DNA of 64,000 bases from Ascarosepion bandense (Eukaryota > Mollusca > Cephalopoda > Sepiida > Sepiidae). The notes under the pieces are model-generated. The model saw only the letters and a program-made list of their open reading frames with translations. It did no database searches and was not told where the DNA came from. The position numbers and the translations under genes were made by a program. Within the stretch, counting starts at the first letter, position 1, and each line of letters begins with the position of its first letter. Of this stretch, positions 10,402 to 21,424 are shown piece after piece. The stretch spans positions 1,424,501 through 1,488,500 of the forward strand of contig JBBBDQ010001614.1 in the NCBI GenBank assembly GCA_037127315.1, given 5' to 3'.

Positions 10402-12022
10402 TGATAAACGGAATCAGAAATAACCTTAAACCAGTCAAACTCAAATCAACAAAATCTCTTAACATTTCGTTTACTAACATCCAGGGCATTCAAACTAACT
10501 TTTGTAGCGTAGAAGCTTTCCTCTACGAAAAGTCCCCTGACATCCTAGCGTTCTGTGAGACTAACATCAACTCATCAATTCCCTCCTCTGACTTCTCGGT
10601 TATCTTCCCCTCCTAAGGAAGGATTTCACTGTCTGTATGCATGGGCTGGGGGTCTACGTTAGCGAACACCTCCCAGTAACTAGGGAGACATCATTCGAAT
10701 TCACCGCCCACCAATATGTATGTCTCCGTCTATAACTTCTCTGTTCGGTTAGCTACTTTTTCTTCCTTTACCGTTCCCCCCTCTTCTTCCAACTGCTCCC
10801 TTCTAGACAGCATTTCCGACAATATAGATAAGGCTACTTCCTACCATCCATTCACTCACATATTTGTGTTCGGAGATCTTAATGCTCATCATGCTGAGTG
10901 GCTTAAAGACTCTGTTACTGATTCAGCAGGTATCCGCGCCATGAACTTTGCTATTTCCTAATCCCTTACCCAAGTAGTGGACTTCCCTACACGCTTTCCA
11001 AGCTCTCCCTCTGGACACACCCCTCGACTAGATATATGCTTTACCTCTGCACCTGACTCCTGCCAGGTCTCGCAGCTTTGCCCTCTCGGCAACTCCGACC
11101 ACGCTGTTGTCTCACTTAATACTTCTCTCCACTCTCCCTCCCCCCAGGAGCCTCCTACTTATAGGACCTCCTACTGCTACCAAAGAGCTGAATGGGACGC
11201 CTTCCGCGACTTCCTTTGCGACGTCCCTTGGGGAAAAGTGTTCGATCTCCCAGTTGATGACTGTGCCTCTGAGATTTTGTCCTGGATTGATGCCTTCATA
11301 CCTACCAGGAAGTTTCGTCTCAAACCTCATTCCACCTCTTGGTCCTCTCCTGCCTGTTCGGCCGCCATTGCCCACGGGAATCACTACTTTCGACTATTTC
11401 GGAGACAGTCATCAAACCACAACAGGCGCCTATTCACGTCTCCTCGTAATGAGTGCAAGAGAATCCTGAATGACGCCAAGCGGTTGTTTGCCGAGAGAAT
11501 GAGACAGCGCATAGCTGACCGCAAGTTCGGCTCCAAAGACTATTGGCGGTTATGCAAACGGGTGCTGAACAATAGCAAATCCTCTATCCCTCTCCTAATC
11601 AATGAATTTGAGTTCCTCACATCATCAGCGGACAAGGCTGAGTGCTTTGCTCGCAGATTCTCATCCAACTCCAGATTTGACTCATCTGGAGTACACTCAC
11701 CCGACTTCCCTATTAGAGCTGATGCTAAACTGTACGATATATACATTACCCCAAAAGTAGTATCCCGTGTAATATCAAAACTTGACCCCTACAAGGCGAG
11801 CGGTGGGGATGGAATCCCAGTGACTGTCCTTAAGAAATGTGCCCCTGAACTCTCCTCTGTCCTCTCTAAACTCTATAACTTCTGCCTCTCTGCTTCCTGT
11901 TTTCCTGCATGCTGGAAGTCCTCTTCTGTCGTTTCTGTATTCAAGAACTCTGGTGAAACCTCGGACCCATCCAACTATCACCCTATCAGCCTTCTACCAA
12001 TTTTCGGGAAGGTGTTCGAGAC
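10402..12022 (+). pseudogene. LINE-J endonuclease and RT fingers, broken ORF
   Basis: An AP-endonuclease-type region starts with ISFTNIQGIQTN and PDILAFCETNI. It continues with FVFGDLNAHHAEWL and ends with LDICFTS and a GNSDHAVVSL block, the family's SDH motif. RT fingers follow: DPYKASGGDGIPVTVLKKC and SNYHPISLLPIFGKVFE. Breaks seen: a stop at 10614-10616, frameshifts around 10620-10770, and an in-frame stop at 10959-10961. The fragment stops at the LTR insertion. It would have cut target DNA and begun reverse transcription of the element's RNA. Confidence 0.85.
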
Positions 12023-12319
12023 TGTTGGGACACCCGCGCCTATTCGGCTATAATGGACTATTCCATTACTATGTAAAGTAATGGTGGCATCTATGTAAGG
12101 GAGTGTGCCGAGCAGCCGATCGACAAGTCAGTCGTAGACTTCCGGTGACGACCCGGAAGTACCCATTGCTCATACTACGTCTTACGACGGTTGAGACGAT
12201 TAACCTTTATTCTTGTATTGGATACTAATAACCTTTGTAAATACTATTTTCACGGAATACAACAATTAACCTATTCCTGTTGTTGAGTTATTTATTCTTA
12301 CTCACGACATAACAGAGAC
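12018..12319. repeat. 5-bp target site duplication of solo LTR
   Basis: GAGAC occurs immediately left (12018-12022) and right (12315-12319) of the solo LTR. Removing the LTR and one copy restores continuity of the LINE-J RT domain. Confidence 0.85.
12023..12314. mobile_element. solo LTR, 292 bp
   Basis: It begins TGTTGGGACACC and ends CGACATAACA, giving TG...CA termini inside a 5-bp duplication. No internal retrotransposon sequence remains, so it probably arose by recombination between two LTRs. A Gypsy-type origin fits the 5-bp duplication but is not proven. Orientation is not certain. Confidence 0.85.
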
Positions 12320-13562
12320 CATTATTTATACTGAGAAAATTCAGCATCTTAATGCCCATAAAATCTTCTCCGACAGGCAGTATGGCTTCCGCTTTGCCAG
12401 GTCCACGGCCGACATGTTAACGACCATTACGGAGTACATGTTCCATGCTCTCGATGAGTCCGGCGAGGGTCGTGCTGTTGCTCTGGACATATCTAAGGCT
12501 TTTGACAGGGTTTGGCACGCTGGCCTTCTATGCAAGCTACGGGGTTACGGTATTACCAGACGATTACATGATCTGATCCAATCTTTCCTACTTAACCACA
12601 TAATGAAGGTTGTCCTGAATGGGCATGCCCCACACCCTATTGTGCAAATGCTGGTGTTCCTCAGGACTCTATGTTAGGCCCGACGCTCTTCCTTATTTAC
12701 ATAAATTACCTCCCAGACGAGATCAAAAGCCATGTTGGCATCTATCCAGATGACACCACAATTTACTCCTGTATCAGAAAGAATCCCGGCGTGACGGACA
12801 AACATACTCTCGCTGCTGATCTTGAAAGGGATCTACACTATGTGGTGAATTGATTAAGAAGTGGCTTGTAAATTTCAATGCATCTAAGACCAAGCTGCTG
12901 TTTATCAATCATCACAGGCAACCTCTCCTGCCTCCCATAAGCATGGACCAAGTGAGTCTCCTCGTGAGAAATACTCTGCACCTCCTCGGCCTTACCCTCT
13001 CTTCTGATCTCAAGTGGAACCACAACATTGAGTCAATAGTTAAATCCACTGCTAGGAAGGTTGGGTCACTGTGTCGGGCCAGAATGTTTTCCCACCTGAA
13101 ATTATCCTGCATATATACAAATCAACCATTTGTTCGTGCATGGAGTACTGCTGCCATATATGGGCTTGTGCCCCTGCTGTTCATTTCCGTGTTCTTGACA
13201 GGCTCCAAAGGGGAATCAGTAATGTGATAGGTACCAACTTGGCGGCCCGACTACAGCCACTTTCCTACAGACTAAAAGTGGCTTCCCTTTGTCTGTTCTA
13301 TAAATATTTCCATGGCTTCTGCTCCAACGAACTTAAGTCAATGGTGCTTCCGCAACAGGCGTTTACTCGTGCAACCAGACTGGCAATTGGGTCTCACTCA
13401 TTCACAGTTAGATCAACCAAATGCAGACGACAATTCTACTTCTGCATATTCTTTTCTCGAACTTCCCGCCTGTGGAACTCGCTTCCTTATTCTTCCTTTC
13501 CTGACGTCTACAACCTCCAGGAATTTAAATGCAAGGTCAATTCTCATCTCTTAACTACTTAA
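12315..13562 (+). pseudogene. LINE-J RT palm, thumb and C-terminus, broken ORF
   Basis: The reading resumes after the LTR with SDRQYGFRFARSTADM and AVALDISKAFDRVWHAGLL (catalytic palm, first aspartate present). A frameshift near 12650 follows. MLGPTLFLIYINYLPDEI leads to the active-site box, which reads YPDD instead of YADD. A stop near 12850 and a frameshift near 13100 follow. The C-terminus (13071-13562) has FTRATRLAIGSHSFTV and FFSRTSRLWNSLPY. The last part is the template for the many truncated copies in the window. Confidence 0.85.
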
Positions 13563-13765
13563 CCCTAGTTCTTTCCACACCGCCCTGTATATCCTTTCCT
13601 TTCTCTCCACCTTTGCAACTGTCATCACACCTGCATTCTCATCCTTCTATTGCTCCTTTCTAACTGGTTCGTTTTTCTCTTCACTCCTCTAATCTTTTTA
13701 CTCTTATGTATCCCCCTGCACATCAGTGGTGTTACCGCCTTGCTCGGGGTGATATGATTAAAAAA
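13563..13765 (+). other. LINE-J 3' UTR
   Basis: Pyrimidine-rich UTR ending in TTGCTCGGGGTGATATGATT and a short A run that merges into (TA)n. The terminal motif is conserved in all LINE-J copies and is the likely recognition site for its RT. Confidence 0.7.
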
Positions 13766-13774
13766 TATATATAT

Positions 13775-13906
13775 ATTACCCTACGTCTATAAAAGACTTA
13801 ATTCACATGAACATCGAGTAAAATCAAATTCAAATCTATTAAACTGTCAGTTTGAAATATGCACCTGATGATTGCATAACGAGTCGTGCCATAGACGTAG
13901 GATAAT
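13775..13906. mobile_element. MITE, 132 bp
   Basis: Terminal inverted repeats of about 16 bp (ATTACCCTACGTCTAT at 13775-13790, its complement with one mismatch at 13891-13906), flanked by TA-rich DNA. No coding content. A CUGAUGA at 13873-13879 is not followed by GAAA. Confidence 0.6.
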
Positions 13907-14031
13907 ATGTATATTTATTAATATATATATATATATATATTGTAACTAAGTTGTAGAACTCGTAGGTTTTTTAAGCTTTTGTTCATGCATTTACTTTTAT
14001 AAAGAGTGCTCGATACAAATGTAGAGCATTA

Positions 14032-14243
14032 TACTGTAATAGTTGTTACAATGGTTTATAAATTCATAGTATCACTACACATAATTTTTTGGGTTTCGAA
14101 GCTAGCCGTGTATGTGGACTGCTTCATCTTCAGGTGATATCACCTGAAGATGAAGCAATCCACATACAGGGCTAGCTTCGAAACCCCAAAAAATTATGTG
14201 TAGTGATACTATGAATTTATAAACCATTGTAACAACTATTACA

Positions 14244-14246
<3 letters not shown>
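14032..14246. repeat. near-perfect palindrome, arms about 107 bp
   Basis: The two halves are reverse complements with only a few differences, including a 1-bp indel, and meet at CAGGTGATATCACCTG (14131-14146). The right edge runs into (TA)n (to 14288). Each half carries an outward-facing hammerhead-like core. The palindrome could be a foldback element or an inverted dimer of a small retroposon. Confidence 0.85.
14138..14208 (+). ncRNA. hammerhead-like fold in palindrome
   Basis: In order: stem I strand UAUCAC (14138-14143), CUGAAGA box, one extra U, stem II GAAGC/GCUUC with a long loop, GAAA box (14180-14183), AC/GU as a 2-bp stem III with a large loop, GUA at 14200-14202, then GUGAUA (14203-14208), exactly complementary to the first strand. 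The extra U at 14151 departs from the consensus, so cleavage is uncertain. The minus strand of the left half gives the same layout. Confidence 0.45.
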
Positions 14247-14291
<45 letters not shown>

Positions 14292-14999
14292 AGAGATGGA
14301 GAGAGACAGAGAGAGAGAGACAGAGAGAATTAATATATAAATAAAAGTTCAGTATGTATATTTAAATAAATTAATAAAAAACTGATTGCTATACAAATCA
14401 AATGATTTGACGAAAGTGTTACCACTTCTCGTAACTTACGCTAACCAGTTGAAAAGAATTTTATTTTTCAAAGTTTACATCGCGGCACCAGATAATCTGT
14501 CGGGTAAGCATGTCAAAGTAAATCTTTTCAAAATTGTCCTCTTTATTTACAACTCTGTCGGATTCTCATCCACCTCTACCCTCATATATATTCCAAATGT
14601 ATTGTATTTTGTATGCGACTAAGCTTTCCTATTTGTAAAGACTCTATATAAGGAAAACCGATTTTCTGAATTAAATAACATCAGTTTTATTGCATTTTTC
14701 TTGTTCTAGGATTAAGTACACAGCAACTTCAAACTACTGATCTTGGAATGAACAAATCATGAAATCTCCAAGAGATTTGGTGTGTTCGGTCAGTCGATAG
14801 GAATTGTGTCCATGTTCATTTAATTACCAATGTGATCAGCTTTGTCGAAATAACAATGATATGGCTTTGGGGAGCCTTGGGGGACATATTTTTCAATCCA
14901 ATGAATGGCAGGTGTATAATATTCCAATATGTTCTTTGTGTTTTGTGTGTAGGTTGCATTTAGTGGTTGATTAGGTTCGAGGGGGGGGGGAAGCCGCAA
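14247..14999. other. no gene; (TA)n and (GA)n
   Basis: (TA)n at 14246-14288 and a GAGA tract at 14290-14330, then AT-rich sequence without recognisable coding content. Confidence 0.5.
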
Positions 15000-15577
15000 T
15001 GGGCAAAAAAAAAACAGAGAAAAAGCGACATTGAAGAGGAGGAAGAGGAGGAGGAGAAGGGAGCAAAAATCGATTATAAAAGAAAGGACAAATAGAAAAT
15101 CAGTGAGAAAGAGAGTGAGTGTGAAAGAGAGGTTAGAGAAAGAAAGTATAGAAATATTTCATACATACGTATATAGCAAGAAACAGAAGGCAGGATCGAG
15201 AAAGAGAGGAAAAGATAGAGAAAAAGAAAATTTAAAAAAAAAACGAGAGATGTAATAGAAAAGAAAAAGAGGAAAGGAAGACAGAAGGAAGAGAGAGAAA
15301 GAAAGGAGAGCGAAAGGATGAAGCATTGAAAAAGGGTGTTGGGAAGAGAGACAAATGACGCTAGAAAAGGTCGAGCCCTATAGAAAAGAGAAAGAGAAGA
15401 AAAAAGACAGCAAAAGAGAAAAATAGATAGAGGTAGAGGGAAAGAGAGAGAGAAGAGGATCATTCAGAAAAAGAGAAAAGAACTAAAGAGAAAGAGAGAG
15501 AGAGAGAGAGAAATAAAAAAAAGTAGAGGAAAAGAAAAAAAAGGTGTAGAGAAAGAAAGAAAATACTTTTTTAAAAA
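15000..15577. repeat. polypurine stretch
   Basis: Almost 580 bp of mostly A and G on the plus strand, as imperfect GAAA/GAGA/AGGA mixtures. The long frames here (15031-15255 plus, 15074-15463 minus) are products of the skewed composition and are not genes. Confidence 0.85.
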
Positions 15578-15950
15578 TATGTAATCGTATCGCCCCAAGC
15601 AAGGCATTTTACTGTCACTGTTGAGCAGGGGTTACATAGAAGAAAAGTTATGAGAAAGATTGACAGGTTATAGGGGGTGTCAGGAAGTGGGTAAGAGAAG
15701 GATGAGAATACTCATGAGAGTGGAGTGGACGAAGAAAGGAGCATGAAAGTGAGAGAATGCAAGTTAGTGAGATTGGGGATGACTATTGATTTTACATTTA
15801 AATTATTTGAGATCGTAGATGTCGGGGAAGCAAGTAAACGGAAGGGAATTCCACAGGCGGGAAGTACGAGAAAAGAAGCTGATTGAGTAGAATTTGCTTT
15901 TACAATTTATTGGTTTCACAGTAAAGTTGCTAATCTTGTGGCTCGAGTAA
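15578..15950 (-). mobile_element. LINE-J 3' end
   Basis: Minus-strand LINE-J C-terminus (FFSRTSRLWNSLPF at about 15840-15890) and 3' UTR up to the CGCCCCAAGCAAGGCA motif at 15590. 5'-truncated; the C-terminus ends against a (GA)n at 15979-16022. Confidence 0.8.
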
Positions 15951-15975
15951 GCGAAAGTGAGAGAAAATGAAAGGT

Positions 15976-15978
<3 letters not shown>

Positions 15979-16022
<44 letters not shown>
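15979..16022. repeat. (GA)n microsatellite
   Basis: Uninterrupted GA dinucleotide repeat within a purine-rich neighbourhood. Confidence 0.9.
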
Positions 16023-16026
<4 letters not shown>

Positions 16027-16772
16027 GGAAATATATTGATAGGGATACAGAGAGAAGGAAAGCTGAGAATTGGCGGGAAGAATGGAAAAAAGAGTGGAAA
16101 GTGTTATGGAAAAGAGGGGACGAAAATGAGCTGAAAAAAAAGAAAAAAAAAGAATCGTAGCTAAAGACAAAGTGAAGAAAAAAAGTGATCATCAACATCA
16201 TCCTGAGGCCTCTGCTGAGATAGAACTCACTACACCTTTCCAGTATTCCATATTTGTCATAGCTCCTGTAAGGCCTTCCTTGGCGATAGATGTATCTCTT
16301 TGTATCCTGTTTGGAAAGGTTAACTTACGAGATTGATCGTGAGATGATGGGTGCCTCCATAATACAAATGATGAAACAAGTTCATCTGTGGCACGTGCAC
16401 AATGCCCAGCAAACTAGACACGTCTCTTTTGAACTAAGGTTAATACTCTTGGTAGGTCTCCATATATCATTTCTAGAGTTGGGTGGTTTCGTTATGAATG
16501 ATTAAGTTCTCTTCTGAGAAGACGAGTATAACATCCATCTAAACGGCGCTGTTGTTTTGCTGAAAGAGTTCTTGCTGGACTCTTTCAGCAAGAAAGTGAT
16601 AGAAGGATGGGAGTGGAAGGAAATGAAGTGAAGATGAGAAGAAGGAATGGTAGAAAATGGCTGCGCAGAAAATTGGTAGCGTGAAGAAAATAGAGAATTG
16701 AACAGAAATCATAATAGCAAGAAAAACTGGAAAGAACAATGATGTAAGAAAAAGAGATGGAAATGGAATCGT
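16023..16772. other. no gene recognised
   Basis: Purine-rich at first, then mixed sequence. A small hairpin lies at 16559-16591 (TGCTGAAAGAGT and its complement). Short frames have no motifs. Confidence 0.5.
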
Positions 16773-17091
16773 ACGTGCTCTATGGCGCAATGGATGTCGG
16801 CTCAGAATAAGGAATCGGAAAACTGAGTTCGAATTCTAGTTGAATTCCTTACATTTACTTACACGCAAATACCCTTGCTAAAGGTATTAATCCATCTCTT
16901 CTCCCTCCAGCTATGAGTTGAATAGTAGGATAGATTGGGTTCTGTAGCCTTGGTTGGCAACAAGTCTACGACGGAAAGAAATGGAAACCTACTGCGGAAT
17001 AATCTTCTGCCTCGTCACTCATGGATTGAAAGAGACATAACTGCCCAAGAGTGTGTCACGTATAGTACTTAACTGACTGACAGATTTACTA
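16773..17091 (+). mobile_element. SINE-S, full length, diverged
   Basis: A tRNA-like head with A box TGGCGCAATGG and B box GAGTTCGAATTC is followed by the SINE-S body and the CTTAACTGACTGAC end. The 3' hairpin is degraded. Divergence suggests an old insertion. Confidence 0.8.
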
Positions 17092-17165
17092 AGCTTAGTT
17101 TAATCTGCTACAAGACCAAAAGGTGAGATATTCACCAAGAGCTGAGATATTCAGTAAGATTAAAT

Positions 17166-18195
17166 CTACTTCTTCTTCTTCTATGTGCCCTGTCCTTTCA
17201 GGACGTAGGCGATCATGACTTTCTACGTCTCCCTATCCATGGTGGCTCATAGTACGCTTTTCCTGTTAAACCAAGCAACCCTTGTTTCGTCATCCACATG
17301 ATTAGGTCCTTCAAATATGTTATCCGCTGCTTTCCCCTGTCTATTTTCCCTTCAATCTGGCCTGTTAGTATCAGGTTCCCCAAGCCCTTCTTCCTCATTG
17401 CATGTCCCAGGTACTTTACATGTCTCTTCCTGATGTTCAGTATTAATTTCCTTTTCGTTTCCATCCTTTCCAAAACCTCATCATTGATGATCCATGATAT
17501 TCGCAGCATCCTTCTGTAGAACCACATTTCAGTTGCTTCGAGTTTTCCTTTATTCTTGATGATATTGTCCAGCATTCACTGCCATATTAAAGAATTGACA
17601 TCACATAGCAATCCAGTACTTTGTTTCTAGTGAAATTGTCCTGTTTCTTAATACTTTACTCAACTTCTGGAATGCTTCCTTCGCCATGCCAATTCACCTT
17701 CAGATTTCTGCGTCTCACTTTCCGTCTTCTGTTAGAAGACTTTCCAAGTATTTAAATTTTTGTATCTGCTTGATTTTAGTTTCCTCGACATGTAGTTGGC
17801 ATATTGGGCTGTCCTTTTTACTGATGGCCATGTATTCTGTTTTCTTGCAGTTTATTTGTAGTCCTTTCTTGTCACTTTCTTCAGATACCTTCTGTAGGGG
17901 GTCTTGTAGTTTCCTTTCCGTGTCTACAATCAGCACTCTATCATCTGCGTATTTTACGTTGTTCAAATTGTGGCTTCCGATGACAAATCCTGGCATAATA
18001 TCAAGGGCTCTCAGAATAATCTCGCTGTACAAGTTGAATAGATCCGGTGAAAAGACACATCCTTGTTTTACGCCCCTTTCTATCTTTGTATATCTGCTAA
18101 ATTCGTTACCTGTCCGTACAGAAGCAATAATATTCTTTATGCTCAGATTAGTTTGTGTTGAATCGCTGAGGTAGTAATATGATACCAGATGATGT
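17166..18195 (-). mobile_element. LINE-R copy with RT palm
   Basis: (TTC)n at the left is the tail. Minus-strand frames give, from the 5' side: [20 protein letters not shown] (RT block), NNVKYADDRVLIVDTERKL (catalytic YADD), DKKGLQINCKKTEYM, a tether, then MWFYRRMLRISW and KRQVKYLGHAMRKKGL-type sequence (17213-17575). A frameshift lies between the two open frames (17715-18218 and 17213-17575). This is the C-terminal half of the RTE-type protein; the endonuclease is missing by 5' truncation. Confidence 0.85.
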
Positions 18196-19247
18196 CTGCT
18201 GAGATATCTACAGCACAATAACCGTGTTAATGGATATTAAGTACAGACAAGACAAACACAGATAAGACAGAACAATAATTAGAAGAGGGGTTAAGTTGTT
18301 AGAGTCGCAGAGAACACGGTCTGATAATAATCGTCAGTGACATTCCGAGTTATTTACGATCTTCCCATTTGGGCAGAAGCCCAAGGTAGATGCGGCGCAA
18401 GGCCAATTAGCGCGGGTAAAACTGAGCCCGTAAGCTTAGACAAAGATTATTGTCTGCTTTTCCTCAGACGAGACTCTACCATTCGGCGGAGCCTCGTCTG
18501 GGTTCCTCTCCGCCCGAAGACAGAGACCCCGACAAAATGAACGACTGCGTGCGGCAGTCGTTCCATTCAGACTGTCAATTTATTTAGGCTCTCTTTCAGT
18601 TTTTTGAGTTTTCTATCAACACAGTGTTAACCTCGAAAAGAATAACTTATTTCATAAGCTTGAGGAATTAGATGACAGAATACAGACTAAGGCGATTTTA
18701 AAGATATAAAAACAGAAGACAGAAAGTTGAGGAAAGGCAAGTCAAGATCGCCCACATCTTAAAAATTAGAGTAAATGAAAATTGAGATCGAAACGCAAAA
18801 ATTAATTGTCCAGTTTATGGATAAAGTACCGTAAATAACCGAACATGTCAAAAATGACTTGCAAATTTTTCTACTGAAAATTCCTTGTTGATCGATGCTC
18901 TACGGACGAGGAGATGAGCTGCACTTCTAACCGAGACATTTCTTGAGAACATTATACGACAGAGCATGAGTTAACTAACCTGTTATAAACATCCAAATGA
19001 AGCAATAAAAACTCATTTTCGCCTGAATGGGTATGTTAATCGCTTTGACGTGTGAAAACCGCATAAATCAAGGGAAAAATACTGGACACTAAACCGTGTT
19101 TAAATGCGCTAAATTTAAACAAAACTATTGAAGATTGACAAAAATTAAATATTTTTAACAACATAATAGGCAAAGGGTCGTGGGTTACGGTATATGTAAG
19201 TATGCAAAAGAGAGGTCTTCATCCAAACAAGGTCTTACTGTGTAAAT
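18196..19247. other. no gene recognised
   Basis: The segment around 18290-18570 is GC-richer than its surroundings, with short inverted repeats (AGACGAG/CTCGTCT), and could be an old LTR or SINE, but I recognise no family. The rest is AT-rich. Confidence 0.4.
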
Positions 19248-19663
19248 GGTATTATTAGGAGTATGTATGTATGTATGTATGCCGCATTCACCCTAGTCGG
19301 GTTGAGCGGGCTTCCTCCCCGACGGAGCAAGTCTCATTGGGATCTGTTTTAAGGGCAGGGTCCCAAGTCCTACCCTGTTATGTTAACGGCCATGTCACGT
19401 TGAATACACCGGTTCCCGCTCGATCACCGAAGTTAAGCAACGTTGAGCCTGGTCAGTGTTTCCGTGGGTGACCACTTGGAAATACCAGGTGCTGTTAGCG
19501 TTCGCGGATGTGCGTTGTGGTGCGGTGGATGTCGGCTTGGAGGGGGAAATCGGTGAGCCGAGTTCCATTTTCAGTCGAGCACACTGCACTCACTTGCGCA
19601 CTGGTACCCTTGGGAAAGGTATTAATCCGTCCGTTCCCTCCAGTTATGGGTATTATTAGGAGT
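19248..19663 (+). mobile_element. composite retroposon: 5S-like plus SINE-S head
   Basis: A 15-bp duplication (GGTATTATTAGGAGT) flanks 19263-19648, so the whole segment probably inserted as one unit. Inside are (ATGT)n, about 95 bp of unknown sequence, a 121-nt 5S rRNA-like segment, and the head and first body part of SINE-S (A box TGGTGCGGTGG at about 19518). It stops at CAGTTATGGG without the SINE-S 3' end. Confidence 0.75.
19382..19502 (+). rRNA. 5S rRNA-like sequence within a retroposon
   Basis: 121 nt alignable along its whole length to metazoan 5S rRNA: ACGGCCAT near the start, CCGAAGTTAAGCAACGTTGA (the internal A-box region), GGTCAGT, a GGGTGACC block and AATACCAGGTGCTGT near the end. 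The 5' end and the position-70s loop differ from a normal gene, and the flanking SINE context indicates a retroposed copy. Such heads provide an internal pol III promoter. Confidence 0.75.
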
Positions 19664-20370
19664 GTTCCATCATGAAATCATTCTAGAGGTTCAAACGATT
19701 AATTCGAACAAATACTGCTAACAGCAAGACAAAATGAAAGTAATGAAGGAAAAGGGTGAATGGTTAATGTTTATTAAATTGGCCTTGTGTCATACATAAC
19801 CGAACTCCCTACAACTTTTATTATTCGCTTCTGATTTTTATCATCTTTAGGTTGGATATTGGAATGTGTGGAAGAATAAAAGTATAGCTTTTGTATATTT
19901 CAAATAGAAATTCATTGATAGAAGAGAATAACATGAATTGGTAGAAGTTAAACATGCATGAGAAATAGTATTCAAAAGTTAGTGGCATCAAGAGTTCGTT
20001 GAAATGTTCGTAGTAGGCCTTGCAAGAGTGAGTTTATGTGTACGTAGACAGGGGCGTATGTGTGTATGTATGTATGAGCATTTATTGTTGCGTAGGATTG
20101 TCTTTGCAGTTACCGCTCAGGGTGAATGGTGAAAAGGAAAGAGATGAGAGGTGAGAGAGAAATATAGAAACAATAATAATAACGATCGTTTGTTGAAGGA
20201 CGTATTAATTGCGCTCGTTATCTTAACTCTCTGGCAACGGTCAAACTTGGCCCGTCTTTTATTTCGTTTGAAACTTCACTCTCGGATGTGATTCTGGCCT
20301 TTCCGTCGGACGACAAACATTTCGCATCGAGGTGTGAAGTTTCGCGAGTTTTGTGCGTGCTCAGCGAAAT
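19664..20370 (-). mobile_element. Rep-1 fragment and LTR-A fragment
   Basis: About 19775-19995 matches the 3' part of Rep-1 in reverse (GGCCTTGTGTCATAC landmark). About 19995-20370 resembles the middle of LTR-A in the orientation of 4205-4920 (TGTGTATGTATG, GGTGAGAG, TCTTTTATTTCGT landmarks). Both are diverged. Confidence 0.4.
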
Positions 20371-20837
20371 TTGTAATTCGATTAAATTCGTTTATTTCTA
20401 ATAAAATCAATGAGGTAGTGCGCAGCATTTGAATTATAAATCTAGAACTTGTTTTCTTCACTACAGTAACAGCTGATGAAGGGTGCTTAGAACTAATTAC
20501 GAAGATAAAGTTTGAGGACATGTTTCTTTGATAACGAGAAAATTGTTCCAATATGTCTGTGAAATATTTTCTTATCCATCGTATTTGGCAGATATTATAT
20601 CTTCGAATTATCGTTTTATCTCTTCTTATCTTCACATAATTCCATCAGTGAAAAACAAGTTCAAACAACAATTAAAACTTAGCCATTCTTCCCAAACCCC
20701 AAACACACGATGATTATTATAATTCCAAACATAATTTTTAGAAATCTTATATTATTCTATTTGACAAATGAAACAATCATTTTCGAAATCATGACGAAAC
20801 GCAAATCGCTATCCTGGGAGCTGGAAAAGAAATTCCG
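20371..20837. other. no gene recognised
   Basis: AT-rich DNA. Short frames on both strands lack motifs. Confidence 0.45.
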
Positions 20838-21275
20838 ACTTCTTCTTCTTCTTCTTCTATGTGCCCTGTCCCTTCAGGACGTAGGCGATCATGGATCTCC
20901 ACGTCTCCCTATCCCTTGTGGCTCTTAGTATGTTTGCTCCTGTTGCTCCTGGCAACCCCCGTTCCGTCATCCACCTGATCAGACCCTGCAAATATGTTAT
21001 CCGCTGCCTTCCCCTGTCTCTCCTTCCTTCTATCTGTCCAGTCAGTATCAGGTTCTCCAGGCTCTCCTTCCTCATTGCATGTCCCAGGAACTTCAGTTGT
21101 CTCTTCCTGATGCTCAGCATCAATTTCCTTTTTGTTGCCATTCTTTCTAACACTTCTTCGTTGCTTGTATGCTCAGTCCACGATATCCGTAGCATCCTTC
21201 TGTAGAACCACATTTCGGCCGCTTCCAGTTTTGTCCTCATTTTCGATGATATTGTCCAGCATTCACAGCCGTAAT
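20838..21275 (-). mobile_element. LINE-R 3' end, open frame
   Basis: (TTC)n tail at the left, then a clean minus-strand frame (20857-21240, 127 aa): RTKLEAAEMWFYRRMLRISW, a KRQLKFLGHAMRKESLENL block, GRRDRGRQRITYLQGL, RWMTERGLPGATGAN, and ETWRSMIAYVLKGQGT followed directly by the tail. The ordered blocks resemble the C-terminus of BovB/RTE proteins. The uninterrupted frame suggests a recent 5'-truncated insertion. Confidence 0.85.
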
Positions 21276-21424
21276 CAAACCGAATAAGGTGATAAGAAAC
21301 TCCTCGAAAAGGGTTAACATATTATGTCCACAGTTGTATCTATTTTTCATAAATGAAAAAAATTAATACCGTATCAATGTTTGCAAGTTTGGGTCTGTAG
21401 TGGTAAAGTAATTAAATTCAACTT

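Larger units (their letters stand above)
10400..13765 (+). mobile_element. LINE-J, nearly complete but dead
   Basis: The most complete LINE-J: an endonuclease-like region, RT, C-terminal region and 3' UTR ending CTCGGGGTGATATGATT plus A's. It is interrupted by a solo LTR (12023-12314). Apart from that, the RT domain continues seamlessly. Multiple frameshifts and stops make it non-functional. Its 5' end lies against a (TA)n tract, so I cannot tell whether a leader is missing. Confidence 0.85.

Noticed and set aside
11112..11981. Minus-strand and alternate-phase frames across the LINE-J endonuclease and RT
   Set aside because: Shadows of the plus-strand coding frame without motifs.
13866..13906. 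CUGAUGA in a MITE as a hammerhead
   Set aside because: No GAAA box: GAG follows the hairpin, and no stem I pairing was found.
15031..15463. Basic Lys/Arg-rich protein, or Leu/Ser/Phe-rich protein on the other strand
   Set aside because: Products of the polypurine composition.
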